This document shows positions 27,740-36,168 of a stretch of 64,000 bases of DNA, piece by piece. The notes below the pieces were generated by a model. The model saw nothing but the letters and a program-made list of their open reading frames with translations, had not been told where the DNA came from and searched no databases. Each line of letters opens with the position of its first letter. Position 1 is the stretch's first letter. Made by a program: the position numbers and the translations under genes. Source of the DNA: Eubacteriaceae bacterium UBA6119 (GTDB lineage: Bacteria; Bacillota; Clostridia; Eubacteriales; UBA1433); NCBI GenBank assembly GCA_002423395.1, contig DIVZ01000005.1, positions 444,428 through 508,427 of the forward strand. Direction: 5' to 3'.

Positions 27740-28101
27740 TGTTTAAGGTTTATTTATCTGTCTTTATTGTAGGCGGTCTGCTTTGCGTAATAGGGCAAAT
27801 ACTGCTGAATAAAACTACATTAAAGCCCGCCAATATATTGGTTGTGTATATAACGGCGGGAGTAATACTTTCTTTTGTCGGACTTTATGAAAAGCTTGTA
27901 AATATCGGTTACGCGGGAGCAACGGTTCCGCTTTCGGGATTTGGTTACGCTCTTTATAAAGGCTCCAAAGAAGCAATTATTAACGACGGTTTATTAGGGA
28001 TATTCACAGGAGGGCTTACAGGAACGGCGGGAGGCATTGCCGCCGCCATAATATTCGGATTCCTTGTCGCCCTTATGTTTAACGCAAAAACTAAAAAGTA
28101 A
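27739..28101 (+). CDS. spoVAE: Stage V sporulation protein AE (AEb)
   Basis: A 120-residue membrane protein starting at the ATG at 27739, whose first base is the last base of the spoVAD stop; GGAGGTGG lies just before. It shows FIVGGLLCVIGQILLN and LYEKLVNIGYAGATVPLSGFG, the SpoVAE signature that mirrors SpoVAC. It ends the three-gene set spoVAC-D-E that is common in Clostridia, where the other spoVA genes are often absent. Confidence 0.92.
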   Translation: MFKVYLSVFIVGGLLCVIGQILLNKTTLKPANILVVYITAGVILSFVGLYEKLVNIGYAGATVPLSGFGYALYKGSKEAIINDGLLGIFTGGLTGTAGGIAAAIIFGFLVALMFNAKTKK

Positions 28102-28122
28102 TTAAGAAAAGTAAACTTATTT

Positions 28123-28157
28123 ATAAAAGCAGCGGCTACAATACCTCTGCTTTTATA
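28123..28157 (+). terminator. Probable terminator of the spoVA operon
   Basis: ATAAAAGCAG (28123-28132) pairs with CTGCTTTTAT (28147-28156) around a 14-base loop. Confidence 0.6.
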
Positions 28158-28214
28158 TGTTGAATGAATTTATATGAGCTTTTATATGTCTGATACTAAA
28201 TAAGTTATAAAGCC

Positions 28215-28733
28215 TTATTTATTATAGAAGTTATCTGACTGTTTTTTAATATGTGAATATTTTAAAATATATTTAGCTGTAAGTCCCGTAAAAATTCCCG
28301 TTATTATGCCTAAAAATAAAAGCCACGGCGTAAGAGTCACTATGCTTACCGTGCCAAGTACAAATATAGCAGCGGCAAGCTGCGTCAAGTTATGAAATAC
28401 AGCGCCTATAATGCTTACTCCTATTATGCTAAGCTTATCTTTTGCGAGCTTTATCGTAAGATACATCGCTATAAGGCTTACAATCCCTCCGCTTAACGAG
28501 TAGATTAAAGCCGTAAAATTCGTAAACATAAAAGCGGAAAGTATTATCCTTAAGGCAACTACGGTAAAAGACGTTTTAAAATCAAACAAGTATAACGCCA
28601 GCAGAGTCGCGATGCTTGCAAGCCCGAGCTTTGCGCCGGGTATGGGTATCGCGGGAATGAAAGTTTCTATATATGAAAGTATAAGAGAAAAAGCTATTAA
28701 TAAAGAAACATAGAGCAGTTTTTTTGTTCTCAT
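28215..28733 (-). CDS. Gx transporter family membrane protein (EetB-like, Hpre_diP_synt_I)
   Basis: A 172-residue membrane protein of about five or six helices, starting at the ATG at 28733. Its family was once named heptaprenyl diphosphate synthase component I, and newer annotation calls it Gx transporter. ETFIPAIPIPGAKLGLASI near residues 22-40 is the conserved stretch. The start overlaps the end of a NusG domain II gene by one base. As I recall, the same pair occurs as eetB/eetA in the Listeria extracellular electron transfer locus and near flavin genes in clostridia. Substrate and mechanism are uncertain. Confidence 0.78.
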   Translation of the reverse strand: MRTKKLLYVSLLIAFSLILSYIETFIPAIPIPGAKLGLASIATLLALYLFDFKTSFTVVALRIILSAFMFTNFTALIYSLSGGIVSLIAMYLTIKLAKDKLSIIGVSIIGAVFHNLTQLAAAIFVLGTVSIVTLTPWLLFLGIITGIFTGLTAKYILKYSHIKKQSDNFYNK

Positions 28734-29074
28734 CAGTCTGCCTTCTCTATTGTTATTATAAGGCGGTGGGGAAGACACACTATAATATCTCCGACTTTAT
28801 ATGCTGCTTTAGTGTGAACGCAGATTTTATCGGGGCAGTCCGCCGAAATGACTTTGACGCTTCCGTCTTTTAATTCAATTGTATTGCTTCCGTATTGTGT
28901 GGATACGGTAACTGTGGTATCTCTATTTAAAGGAAGGGTCATATAAGGCCTTTGGTCGACCGTTATTGATGCGACTTTATTATTTGCGTCAGAAGCAGTT
29001 ATGAGGGTTATTCCCAGCGCAATAAGCGCGACTGCCGCAACAATGATAATAATTAAATTATCGCCTTTTTTCAT
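28733..29074 (-). CDS. NusG domain II-containing membrane-anchored protein (EetA-like)
   Basis: A 113-residue protein with one N-terminal membrane helix (about residues 7-27) and an extracytoplasmic NusG_II-type domain. It includes a CPDKICVHTKAAYKVGDIIVCLPH stretch (split as CPDKICVHT and VCLPH), a Cys-rich core typical of the family. It is not a transcription factor despite the domain name. Its stop overlaps the start of the Gx transporter gene. The apbE flavinyl-transferase gene lies about 4 kb away. Confidence 0.78.
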   Translation of the reverse strand: MKKGDNLIIIIVAAVALIALGITLITASDANNKVASITVDQRPYMTLPLNRDTTVTVSTQYGSNTIELKDGSVKVISADCPDKICVHTKAAYKVGDIIVCLPHRLIITIEKAD

Positions 29075-29122
29075 ATGATACCTCTAAACAGAAAATATAT
29101 CACAAAAAAGCAGTTATGGCAA

Positions 29123-29152
29123 ATAAAAAAAGCGCCGTTAGCGGGCGCTTAT
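29123..29152 (-). terminator. Terminator of the thiamine salvage operon
   Basis: On the minus strand AAGCGCC and GGCGCTT form a GC-rich stem followed by a run of T, 5-35 bases after the thiD stop. Confidence 0.8.
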
Positions 29153-29156
29153 ATGT

Positions 29157-29942
29157 CTAAAATTTAATGTTATAACAATGATTTAACGGACCGCTTCCTT
29201 TGCCTATATCAAGACCTGCTTTAAGAGCGCCCGTTATATAATCTTTCGCGTTTTTTATGCTTGTCTTGATGTCATATCCCATCGCGAGGTTAGAGGCTAT
29301 AGCTGATGAGAGAGTACAGCCTGTGCCGTGCGTGTTGGGGTTGTCTATACGCGGAGTACAAAACCAGAATACTTCGCCGTCAGTATACAGCAAATCGTCC
29401 GCGTTGCCTTCAAAATGACCGCCTTTTATTAAAATGGAGCCTTTGAAATTTTTAGATATATCTTTTGCGGCTTTTATCATTTCATCGGCTGAATGTATGT
29501 CATATCTGACAAGACACTCCGCCTCCATAAGGTTTGGTGTAATTATGTCCGCAAGAGGTATAAGCTTGCCTGTCAGCGCGTCAAGCGCATCAGGGGATAA
29601 GAGTTTGCTTCCGCTTGTGGATACCATAACGGGGTCAAGGACTATATTTTTTGCGCTATACTGTTTTAATTTATCTGCGATAATGCCTATTATATCGGCA
29701 TTGGACACCATTCCTATTTTCACCGCATCGGGATAAATGTCCGTAAAAATAGCGTCAAGCTGTTTCGCCACAAAATCGGGCGCAACATCAAGTATTGCAG
29801 TAACTCCTGTTGTATTCTGAGCCGTTAGCGCGGTTATTGCGCTCATTGCGTAGAGTTTATGGGCTGTTATTGTTTTTATATCAGCCTGAATGCCTGCTCC
29901 GCCGCTGCAGTCGGAACCGGCTATTGTAAGCACTGTTTTCAT
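29157..29942 (-). CDS. thiD: Hydroxymethylpyrimidine/phosphomethylpyrimidine kinase ThiD
   Basis: A 261-residue ribokinase-fold kinase. The ATG at 29942 is chosen since AGAAGG spaces well to it; a GTG three codons upstream is the alternative. It begins MKTVLTIAGSDCSGGAGIQ, the substrate-binding loop. NTHGTGCTLSSAIASNLA near residues 205-222 is the anion-hole/catalytic motif with Cys and the Gly-rich loop. It phosphorylates HMP and then HMP-P to give the pyrimidine half of thiamine. Last gene of the salvage operon. Confidence 0.93.
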   Translation of the reverse strand: MKTVLTIAGSDCSGGAGIQADIKTITAHKLYAMSAITALTAQNTTGVTAILDVAPDFVAKQLDAIFTDIYPDAVKIGMVSNADIIGIIADKLKQYSAKNIVLDPVMVSTSGSKLLSPDALDALTGKLIPLADIITPNLMEAECLVRYDIHSADEMIKAAKDISKNFKGSILIKGGHFEGNADDLLYTDGEVFWFCTPRIDNPNTHGTGCTLSSAIASNLAMGYDIKTSIKNAKDYITGALKAGLDIGKGSGPLNHCYNIKF

Positions 29943-29954
29943 TTTTGTCACCTT

Positions 29955-30599
29955 CTAAACTATTTGTTTCGCAAGTTCCAACAGCTGTTTTGAAGCCTCA
30001 AAAATATCAGGTTTTGCGTAAATAGCGGATATTATTGAAACTCCAGCGATACCTGTGTCTTTAAGCTTTAACATATTGGTCTCATTTATGCCGCCTATTG
30101 CTACTACGGGAATTGATACGCTGTCGCATACTTTCTTCAGCGCTTCCATACTCATTACACTTGCGTCTGCCTTTGTATTTGTCACAAACATTGCTCCGAC
30201 TCCCAAATAGTCAGCCCCGTTGTCAATTGCGATTTTGGCTTCTTCTACTGTTTGCACCGATACGCCGAGTATTTTATCATCGCCAATTAAACGGCGCACT
30301 CTGCCTGCCTGCATATCAGTCTGTCCGACATGCACACCGTCTGCATTGCACGCAAGAGCGATATCAATATTATCGTTTATTACAAAAGGAATTTTGTACT
30401 TGTCTGTGATGGTTTTAATTTCAAAAGCTTCTTTTAAAAACTCCTCATAAGCAAGCTCTTTTTCGCGAAGCTGAAGGAACGTAACGCCTCCCTTAATTGA
30501 GTCTTCAACAACATCTACTAAAGTTCTTCCGTTAAGCCAGGTTCTGTCTGTTATGCCGTAAAGGAGTAGAGACTTACTAGATACTTTCAATTTTAGCAC
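29955..30599 (-). CDS. thiE: Thiamine-phosphate synthase ThiE
   Basis: A 214-residue TIM-barrel enzyme joining HMP-PP and THZ-P into thiamine phosphate. It shows GGVTFLQLREKELAYEEF, FVINDNIDIALACNADGVHVGQ, then GADYLGVGAMFVTNTK and VVAIGGINETNM, all expected family blocks in order. The listed start is a GTG inside thiM; a TTG at 30590 would fit the AAGGCGGTG ribosome site better and shortens the protein by three residues. The start overlaps thiM. Confidence 0.92.
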   Translation of the reverse strand: MLKLKVSSKSLLLYGITDRTWLNGRTLVDVVEDSIKGGVTFLQLREKELAYEEFLKEAFEIKTITDKYKIPFVINDNIDIALACNADGVHVGQTDMQAGRVRRLIGDDKILGVSVQTVEEAKIAIDNGADYLGVGAMFVTNTKADASVMSMEALKKVCDSVSIPVVAIGGINETNMLKLKDTGIAGVSIISAIYAKPDIFEASKQLLELAKQIV

Positions 30600-31401
30600 C
30601 GCCTTTTAAAATATCATAATTCATATTGCTGATGGCATCTATTATAAATGTTCTGTAACTTGAAGTTCCTGCGTTCTGCTGAATTATTTTATCATACGCG
30701 ATTTCGCCTGCAAGCCCCATTACGCACACGGCGGTTGCCGTAGCATCCAGTATATTGTCGGGATTCGCTCCGATATACGCGCCTATGAGCCCTGAAAGCA
30801 TACAGCCCGTGCCTGTTATTTTTGACATTAATGCGTTGCCGTTTCGTATAGCGTACGCTTTTTTGCTGTCGGCTATAATATCAATCGCGCCTGAAATTGC
30901 AATTATCGCGCCTGTTTTTGCACTTAAAGATTTCGCCAAATTTGCAAAATCTTTATAGTTGTCTTCCGTTATCTTGTCATTGACGTTAACGTCAACGCCT
31001 TTTGTAGCCGCTGTTTTTCCGTATACGTTCTTAATCTCCGAGCAATTGCCCCGAATTACTGAAAATTTAATATTATCAAGCAGTTCAAAAGCCGTGCCGG
31101 TTCTAAGAGCTGAAGCGCCGATACCCACGGGATCTAAGACAGTTGGATGGTTTAACTCATTGGCTTTTTTGCCCGCGGCAATCATTGAGCCTATGGTTCG
31201 GGAATTCAGCGTTCCGATATTTATATTCAATGAATTGCATATAGAAGTTATTTCTTCCACTTCCGCTATATCGTCAGCCATGATGGGAGACGCTCCGCAC
31301 GCGAGCACTACGTTTGCCACGTCGTTTACGGTAACATAATTTGTTATGTTGTGAACTAAAGGGCATTTTGTATTAACATTATTCATCATTTTTTCAAACA
31401 T
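30577..31401 (-). CDS. thiM: Hydroxyethylthiazole kinase ThiM
   Basis: A 274-residue kinase that phosphorylates the thiazole alcohol for thiamine salvage. The ATG at 31401 follows AAGGAGGC. Visible motifs are PLVHNITNYVTVNDVANVVLA at the N-terminus, TVLDPVGIGAS in the centre and KITGTGCMLSGLIGA with the catalytic Cys. Presence of ThiM, ThiE, ThiD and a HMP transporter, with no thiC or thiG in the window, points to salvage rather than synthesis from scratch. Confidence 0.93.
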   Translation of the reverse strand: MFEKMMNNVNTKCPLVHNITNYVTVNDVANVVLACGASPIMADDIAEVEEITSICNSLNINIGTLNSRTIGSMIAAGKKANELNHPTVLDPVGIGASALRTGTAFELLDNIKFSVIRGNCSEIKNVYGKTAATKGVDVNVNDKITEDNYKDFANLAKSLSAKTGAIIAISGAIDIIADSKKAYAIRNGNALMSKITGTGCMLSGLIGAYIGANPDNILDATATAVCVMGLAGEIAYDKIIQQNAGTSSYRTFIIDAISNMNYDILKGGAKIESI

Positions 31402-32576
31402 ATTTTCCTGCCTCCTTCTACAATTATACATAATATAATAATCGCGATTATGACAGGAACTGTGCTGCCGATAACCGTGTTAACAGACATAAACAGGCGA
31501 TATATAACAAAGCCTATAACCCATAAAATTATGTTGGTTATGTTAAAGGCTTTAGCCGAGTAATCTTTTTTAAGTATAAAATAATCGGCGATCATTATGG
31601 CTATCATAGGAGCGAATACCGAGCCGATAAAATAAAGGAAATTCTGATACTGTTCAATTGGGGTGAATATAGCTATCAGCGTTCCCAATATCAGTACGGC
31701 TGTTGATATAATTTTATCCGAGAATTTTTTTGATATGCTTAAAAAGCTTATACCCGCCGAATAAACATCCAAATAAGTTGTGGTTACTGTTGATAACAAT
31801 ACTATTATTATTCCTACAGTGCCAAGACCTACCGATATCATTATTACGGAAATATCCGCCTGCCCTGAATACAACGCTGAGCCGAGCCCTATTATATACA
31901 TCCAGCAGCTGCCTATAAAATACGCAGTTACGCTAATAAGAGTCGCTTTTTTAGGTTTAGCCGCAGTTTTGGTATAATCCGATATAAGCGGAATCCAAGA
32001 TAGGGGCATTGCCACGGCAAGCTCAACCGCTAAACCGAAGCTCATAGCGTCGCCGGAAATGTTTGATACGGCGTTTGGACCTTTAAATACTACAAAGCTT
32101 AAAACTATGGTTAAAATAAACAATGCGCCGATTGCGAAAACATTAATTTTTTCCAGCTTTTTCAAGCCTGATAAAATCCATATAAATATGAAAAATGCTA
32201 TTAATATACACCACAGCGCGTTTCTGGATACGCCCATGTAACTTTGAGTTATGATGTCAATCGCTTTTGCGCTGCTGATAATCATAACGGCAGTCCAGCC
32301 TAGCAATTGAATTACGTTTAATGACGCGAAAAATATGTTTCCTTTGTTGCCAAACGATATTGCTGCGGTTTCCATAGCTGTTTTTTGAGTAGAGCCGCCG
32401 ATTACTCCCGCCATATACAACAAGACGCACCCGATTATGTGACCTATTATTAATGCAGCCATGCCTTTCGCCAGCCCGAGCGGTGCGTATAGCGTGCCCG
32501 TAAGTATTTCGGCTATTGACACAGCCGCTCCGAACCATAAAAGCCCGTTTGAAAATATGCTTGTTTTGTTGTTCAT
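31386..32576 (-). CDS. cytX: CytX-type hydroxymethylpyrimidine transporter
   Basis: A 396-residue cytosine-permease-family (NCS1) transporter with about 12 helices, starting at the ATG at 32576 behind GGAGG. The N-terminal part LLWFGAAVSIAEILTGTLYA is typical of CytX. It is the first gene after a TPP riboswitch and overlaps thiM by 16 bases, so it most likely imports the thiamine pyrimidine HMP. Allantoin or cytosine would be less likely substrates given this context. Confidence 0.85.
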   Translation of the reverse strand: MNNKTSIFSNGLLWFGAAVSIAEILTGTLYAPLGLAKGMAALIIGHIIGCVLLYMAGVIGGSTQKTAMETAAISFGNKGNIFFASLNVIQLLGWTAVMIISSAKAIDIITQSYMGVSRNALWCILIAFFIFIWILSGLKKLEKINVFAIGALFILTIVLSFVVFKGPNAVSNISGDAMSFGLAVELAVAMPLSWIPLISDYTKTAAKPKKATLISVTAYFIGSCWMYIIGLGSALYSGQADISVIMISVGLGTVGIIIVLLSTVTTTYLDVYSAGISFLSISKKFSDKIISTAVLILGTLIAIFTPIEQYQNFLYFIGSVFAPMIAIMIADYFILKKDYSAKAFNITNIILWVIGFVIYRLFMSVNTVIGSTVPVIIAIIILCIIVEGGRKICLKK

Positions 32577-32601
32577 ACTGCCTCCAAAAAATATAATATA
32601 A

Positions 32602-32633
32602 AACGGGGTATGCCAGTATGTACATATCCCGTT
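32602..32633 (-). terminator. Riboswitch-controlled terminator (expression platform)
   Basis: On the minus strand AACGGGATATG and CATACCCCGTT form an 11-bp stem with one A-C mismatch, followed by a T-rich tract ahead of the cytX ribosome site. It lies between the TPP aptamer and cytX. Confidence 0.65.
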
Positions 32634-32658
32634 AAATTCTTTATAATCTAACAATTAA

Positions 32659-32746
32659 TATCCCTACGTTGGCATTACCCAAATCAGGTTCTAAGGGTAT
32701 AAGTTCAATAACTTAATCTCAGCCGATAACATCAGCCCCCCTGTGC
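32659..32746 (-). ncRNA. TPP riboswitch (THI element)
   Basis: On the minus strand the aptamer reads GGGGGCTGAT ... GGCTGAGATTAAG ... ACCCTTAGAACCTGATTTGG then GTAATGCCAACGTAGGGA. These match the CUGAGA, ACCUGA and GGGUAAUGCCA core of the TPP riboswitch. It would reduce expression of the cytX-thiM-thiE-thiD operon when thiamine pyrophosphate is high. Confidence 0.95.
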
Positions 32747-32766
32747 ATATTCAATTTTCAACTCTC

Positions 32767-32795
32767 ACAATAGCACTTTGGGAAAAAAAAGTCAA
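32767..32795 (-). promoter_or_regulatory. SigA-type promoter of the thiamine salvage operon
   Basis: On the minus strand TTGACT and TATTGT are spaced by 17 bases, about 20 bases upstream of the riboswitch. Confidence 0.75.
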
Positions 32796-32877
32796 TAAAA
32801 ATATAACGTATATTCTGTTTATTGATTTTTAAAAAATAAAATATATAATAACTATAATAATTGACGGAGAGAAGTTA

Positions 32878-33894
32878 ATGAAAAAATTATTTGTCATTAT
32901 TTTTTTAACAGCAATACTTATAAGTTTTAATTCATGCGCAAGCGAAATATCAAAAACTCCTGTAATTACAAAAACCGCTTTCGCGATGGATACTGTATGC
33001 ACGATAAAAATATATGATAAAAATACCGATGAAAAAATCATTAATGATTCCTTTACCTATGTTCATGACCTTGAAAATCTTCTTAGCAGGTACGTAAGCA
33101 CAAGCGATATTGCTAAAATAAACGAAAACGCCGGAAAAACCTATGTAAAAGTTGATAAACGTACGCTTGAGCTTTTAAAAGAGTGCGTGTATTATTCCGC
33201 TCAAACAGACGGGGCTTTTGATATAACACTCGGTTCTCTTATTGATTTATGGGACATAGAATCGGGCAGAGAGTATATACCCTCAAAAAGTGAAATTGAA
33301 AACGCGCGGAAGTACATCGGGTATAAAAATATACTGATAGATGAACAAAACTGCTCTGTGAAACTTGCGAAAAAAGGCGTAATTATTGATTTGGGCGCTG
33401 TCGCGAAAGGCTATATAAGCAAAATGACTAAGGAGTATCTTATTGGCAAAGGAATTAAAAGCGCGATTATAGATTTCGGTGGAAACATTGTTTTAATAGG
33501 CAAAAATTATAAAGGAGATAATTTCGCTGTCGGTATTCAAAAGCCGTTTAACGATAGAGGAGAGTATTTTGCGGCGGTTCAAAGCGATAAGTGCTCAATG
33601 GTGTCTTCGGGTAATTACGAACGATATTTTACGGGAACCGATGGTGTGGTATATCATCATATAATTGATCCTAAAACAGGTTATCCTGCGCAAAACGGAC
33701 TTGCTCAGGTAACTATTATTTGCGATAATGCAACAGTCGCCGATATATTATCAACAGGAATATATGTAATGGGAGAATCTAAGGGGTATGATCATATAGA
33801 AAAAATCGAAAATATCGGAGTGATCTTTGTAATGAGTGATAATAATATAATTATGACAGAAAATATCAAAAATAGTGTAAATATTATAAAATAA
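32878..33894 (+). CDS. apbE: FAD:protein FMN transferase ApbE (lipoprotein)
   Basis: A 338-residue lipoprotein: signal peptide with lipobox-like FNSC (Cys20). The ApbE domain follows, with FAMDTVCTIKIYD, a substrate-binding FDITLGSLIDLWD, VIIDLGAVAKGYISKM, SSGNYERYF and the Mg-binding HHIIDPKTGYPAQNG. It attaches FMN to Thr/Ser of extracytoplasmic electron-transfer proteins. No protein with an obvious flavinylation motif of the (S/T)GA(S/T)xT kind was seen in the window, so its targets lie elsewhere. GGAGAGAAG precedes the ATG. Confidence 0.93.
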   Translation: MKKLFVIIFLTAILISFNSCASEISKTPVITKTAFAMDTVCTIKIYDKNTDEKIINDSFTYVHDLENLLSRYVSTSDIAKINENAGKTYVKVDKRTLELLKECVYYSAQTDGAFDITLGSLIDLWDIESGREYIPSKSEIENARKYIGYKNILIDEQNCSVKLAKKGVIIDLGAVAKGYISKMTKEYLIGKGIKSAIIDFGGNIVLIGKNYKGDNFAVGIQKPFNDRGEYFAAVQSDKCSMVSSGNYERYFTGTDGVVYHHIIDPKTGYPAQNGLAQVTIICDNATVADILSTGIYVMGESKGYDHIEKIENIGVIFVMSDNNIIMTENIKNSVNIIK

Positions 33895-33982
33895 CCTGGT
33901 TTTATCTAAATTTATATTTTTTTATATTGTGTATTTATTTTCACTATGATATATTTATAAGAATTACACTAAGGAGCATATT

Positions 33983-34765
33983 ATGAAAATCGGATTTATT
34001 GGATGCGGTAATCTTGCAATTTCTTTAATTGAAGGTTTTAAAAGTAAAAGAGTCATAAAAAGCAGTGATATAGGATTTTACAGCAGTGATTCTGACGACA
34101 TTAAAAAGTCAATATGCAAAAAATACGGCGTTATTTCGTATTCAACCAACGCGGAAGTTGTTGCAGCCAGCGATCTTATAATAATTGCAATAAAACCTAA
34201 TATTATTTTCAAAGTGCTTGATGAAATTAAACAATGCGACTTTAAAGACAAAATTATATTAACCGTTGCCGCGGGAGTAAATTCAAAAGATATAGCGGAA
34301 AAGCTTTCTTATGACAAAGTAATAAGAATGATGCCCAACATTCTAGGTTCTGTAGGCGAGGGCATGTTTGTAATAGCCGAAAACAGTAATTTAAAAGCTG
34401 AAATTGATGTAATTACAAATCTTTTCTGTAAAATAGGAAAGGCCCTTGTTGTAGGCGAACAATATCTTGCGGCTGTAACGGCTATTTCCGGGTCCGCTCC
34501 GGCGTACGTGTTCATGTTTATAGAAGCGCTTGCCAACGGCGGAATACGAGAGGGGCTTCCCAGCGGTATTTCTTATGAAATAGCGTCTCAGGTAGTGCTT
34601 GGCTCTGCTAAATTGGCGCTTGAGTCCGATATGCACCCGGCCCAACTGCGGGAAAAAGTATGCTCGCCGGCAGGCACTACAATAGAAGCGGTGGCATCGC
34701 TTGAAAACGACGGATTTAAAGCGGCGGTTATGAACGCCGTTAAAAAATGCGCGAATAAATCATAA
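33983..34765 (+). CDS. proC: Pyrroline-5-carboxylate reductase ProC
   Basis: A 260-residue reductase for the last step of proline synthesis. It has the NAD(P)-binding start MKIGFIGCGNLAISLIEGF, VIRMMPNILGSVGEGMF, ITAISGSAPAYVFMFIEA-like sequence (AVTAISGSAPAYVFMF) and the C-terminal SPAGTTIEAVASLENDGF. Length and motif order are standard. AAGGAGC lies upstream. An aminotransferase gene follows on the same strand after a 52-base gap. Confidence 0.93.
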   Translation: MKIGFIGCGNLAISLIEGFKSKRVIKSSDIGFYSSDSDDIKKSICKKYGVISYSTNAEVVAASDLIIIAIKPNIIFKVLDEIKQCDFKDKIILTVAAGVNSKDIAEKLSYDKVIRMMPNILGSVGEGMFVIAENSNLKAEIDVITNLFCKIGKALVVGEQYLAAVTAISGSAPAYVFMFIEALANGGIREGLPSGISYEIASQVVLGSAKLALESDMHPAQLREKVCSPAGTTIEAVASLENDGFKAAVMNAVKKCANKS

Positions 34766-34817
34766 GCTATAAATTTTAAATTTATATATATTATATTTTG
34801 TAAAATGGAGGGTTAAA

Positions 34818-36053
34818 ATGAGCAAAAATATAATGATAAACGATCATGCAGTAGGCGTACTTGAATCTGATATTATATTCAAAATCGCGGCTATGGCAAG
34901 AGAGGCTACGCAAAAGTTTGGAAGCGACAATGTATATAATGCTTCGATAGGCGCTCTTACCGGCGATGACGGGAATCTGCTGATTAACAACGTTTATTAT
35001 GAAGTACTGAAAGGCATGCCCAATGTGTTGTTTGCAGATTACGCGCCGATGCCGGGTGAACCCGAATTTTTAAATGCTTCAATTAAAGCCTGCTTTAAAG
35101 ATGTTGAGGTTGAAGGATATAAGGAAGCGGTTGCCGTAATGGGCGGCACAGCTGCTATTAAACATGTATTCTGGAATTATGCTGATGATAATGACGAAGT
35201 GCTGGTAACAGACTGGAACTGGGCTCCTTATAATCAGATAGCGTACGAAAATAAGAGAGTATTAAAAACATTTAATATGTTTACTCCTGACAATACATTT
35301 GATACGGGCTCAATGATTGCTGCGATTGAAGAACTCTTCAAAAAGCAGAGAAGCGTTGTAATAATACTTAACTTCCCGGCTCACAACCCGACAGGATACA
35401 CTCCGTCAGAAAAAGAAGCAAGAGAAATATATGACGAAGTAGAAAAACTTGCGGATAAACATAAAGACAAAAGAATTGTTTTATTATTTGACGTTGCTTA
35501 TATTGATTTGTCAAAAGACAACGCAAGAGATTTTATGAAAGCGTATAAGCCGCTTCCGAATAATGTTTTATCATTGTTCTCATACAGCTTATCGAAAACA
35601 GCGACAGCTTACGGACTTAGAACTGCATCGCTTATATCACTGTCAAGCTCGGCTGAAATAGCGCTTGAAGCAAAAGCGGCGGTTACGTTCTCTACAAGAG
35701 GCACATACACCGGATGCGTAAGAGCGGCTCAGCTTGCGTTTGCAAAAGTTTATAATGATGAGGAAATAAGAGCAAAATTCGAAGCTGAAAGAGCTAAACA
35801 CATCCAGTTAGTTTTATCAAGAGCAGATGCGTTTTTAACTGAAGCTAAAAAAGTGGGGCTTAAACACAGCCCATATCAGAGCGGATTCTTTATAAGTATC
35901 CCTTGCGATGCCAGTATGGCAATAACGGAAGCGTTATATGAGAAAAAAACGTTTGTTGCGCCGATGCCCAAGGGCTTGAGACTTGCGATATGCTCGCTTG
36001 CCGAATGGAAATGCGCAAAATTGCCTGCAATATTAAAAGATTATGTAAAATAA
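34818..36053 (+). CDS. PLP-dependent class I/II aminotransferase
   Basis: A 411-residue fold-type I aminotransferase. Substrate- and PLP-site features are visible as NFPAHNPTGYTPSEKEA, VLLFDVAYIDLS and the Schiff-base Lys in LFSYSLSKTATAYGLR. The N-terminal DNVYNASIGALTGDDGNLL fits the aromatic/aspartate aminotransferase group. The amino acid used is not clear; aromatic amino acids or alanine/glutamate family substrates are possible. It is closed by a terminator. Confidence 0.82.
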   Translation: MSKNIMINDHAVGVLESDIIFKIAAMAREATQKFGSDNVYNASIGALTGDDGNLLINNVYYEVLKGMPNVLFADYAPMPGEPEFLNASIKACFKDVEVEGYKEAVAVMGGTAAIKHVFWNYADDNDEVLVTDWNWAPYNQIAYENKRVLKTFNMFTPDNTFDTGSMIAAIEELFKKQRSVVIILNFPAHNPTGYTPSEKEAREIYDEVEKLADKHKDKRIVLLFDVAYIDLSKDNARDFMKAYKPLPNNVLSLFSYSLSKTATAYGLRTASLISLSSSAEIALEAKAAVTFSTRGTYTGCVRAAQLAFAKVYNDEEIRAKFEAERAKHIQLVLSRADAFLTEAKKVGLKHSPYQSGFFISIPCDASMAITEALYEKKTFVAPMPKGLRLAICSLAEWKCAKLPAILKDYVK

Positions 36054-36080
36054 AAAAAGCAGGGCTTCCTGCTTTTTTAT
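36053..36080 (+). terminator. Terminator after the aminotransferase gene
   Basis: AAAAAAGCAGG (36053-36063) and CCTGCTTTTTT (36068-36078) form an 11-bp stem with a GCTT loop. Confidence 0.85.
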
Positions 36081-36168
36081 TATGTGTAAATTATATGGAC
36101 ATTATAAATATAAAGCGATACAAATGGATATATTATTAAAATATTGTAAAAGAATGATATAATATAAA

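Noticed and set aside
30959..31339. 126-codon plus-strand frame antisense to thiM
   Set aside because: Shadow of a conserved gene with no ribosome site or recognisable motif.
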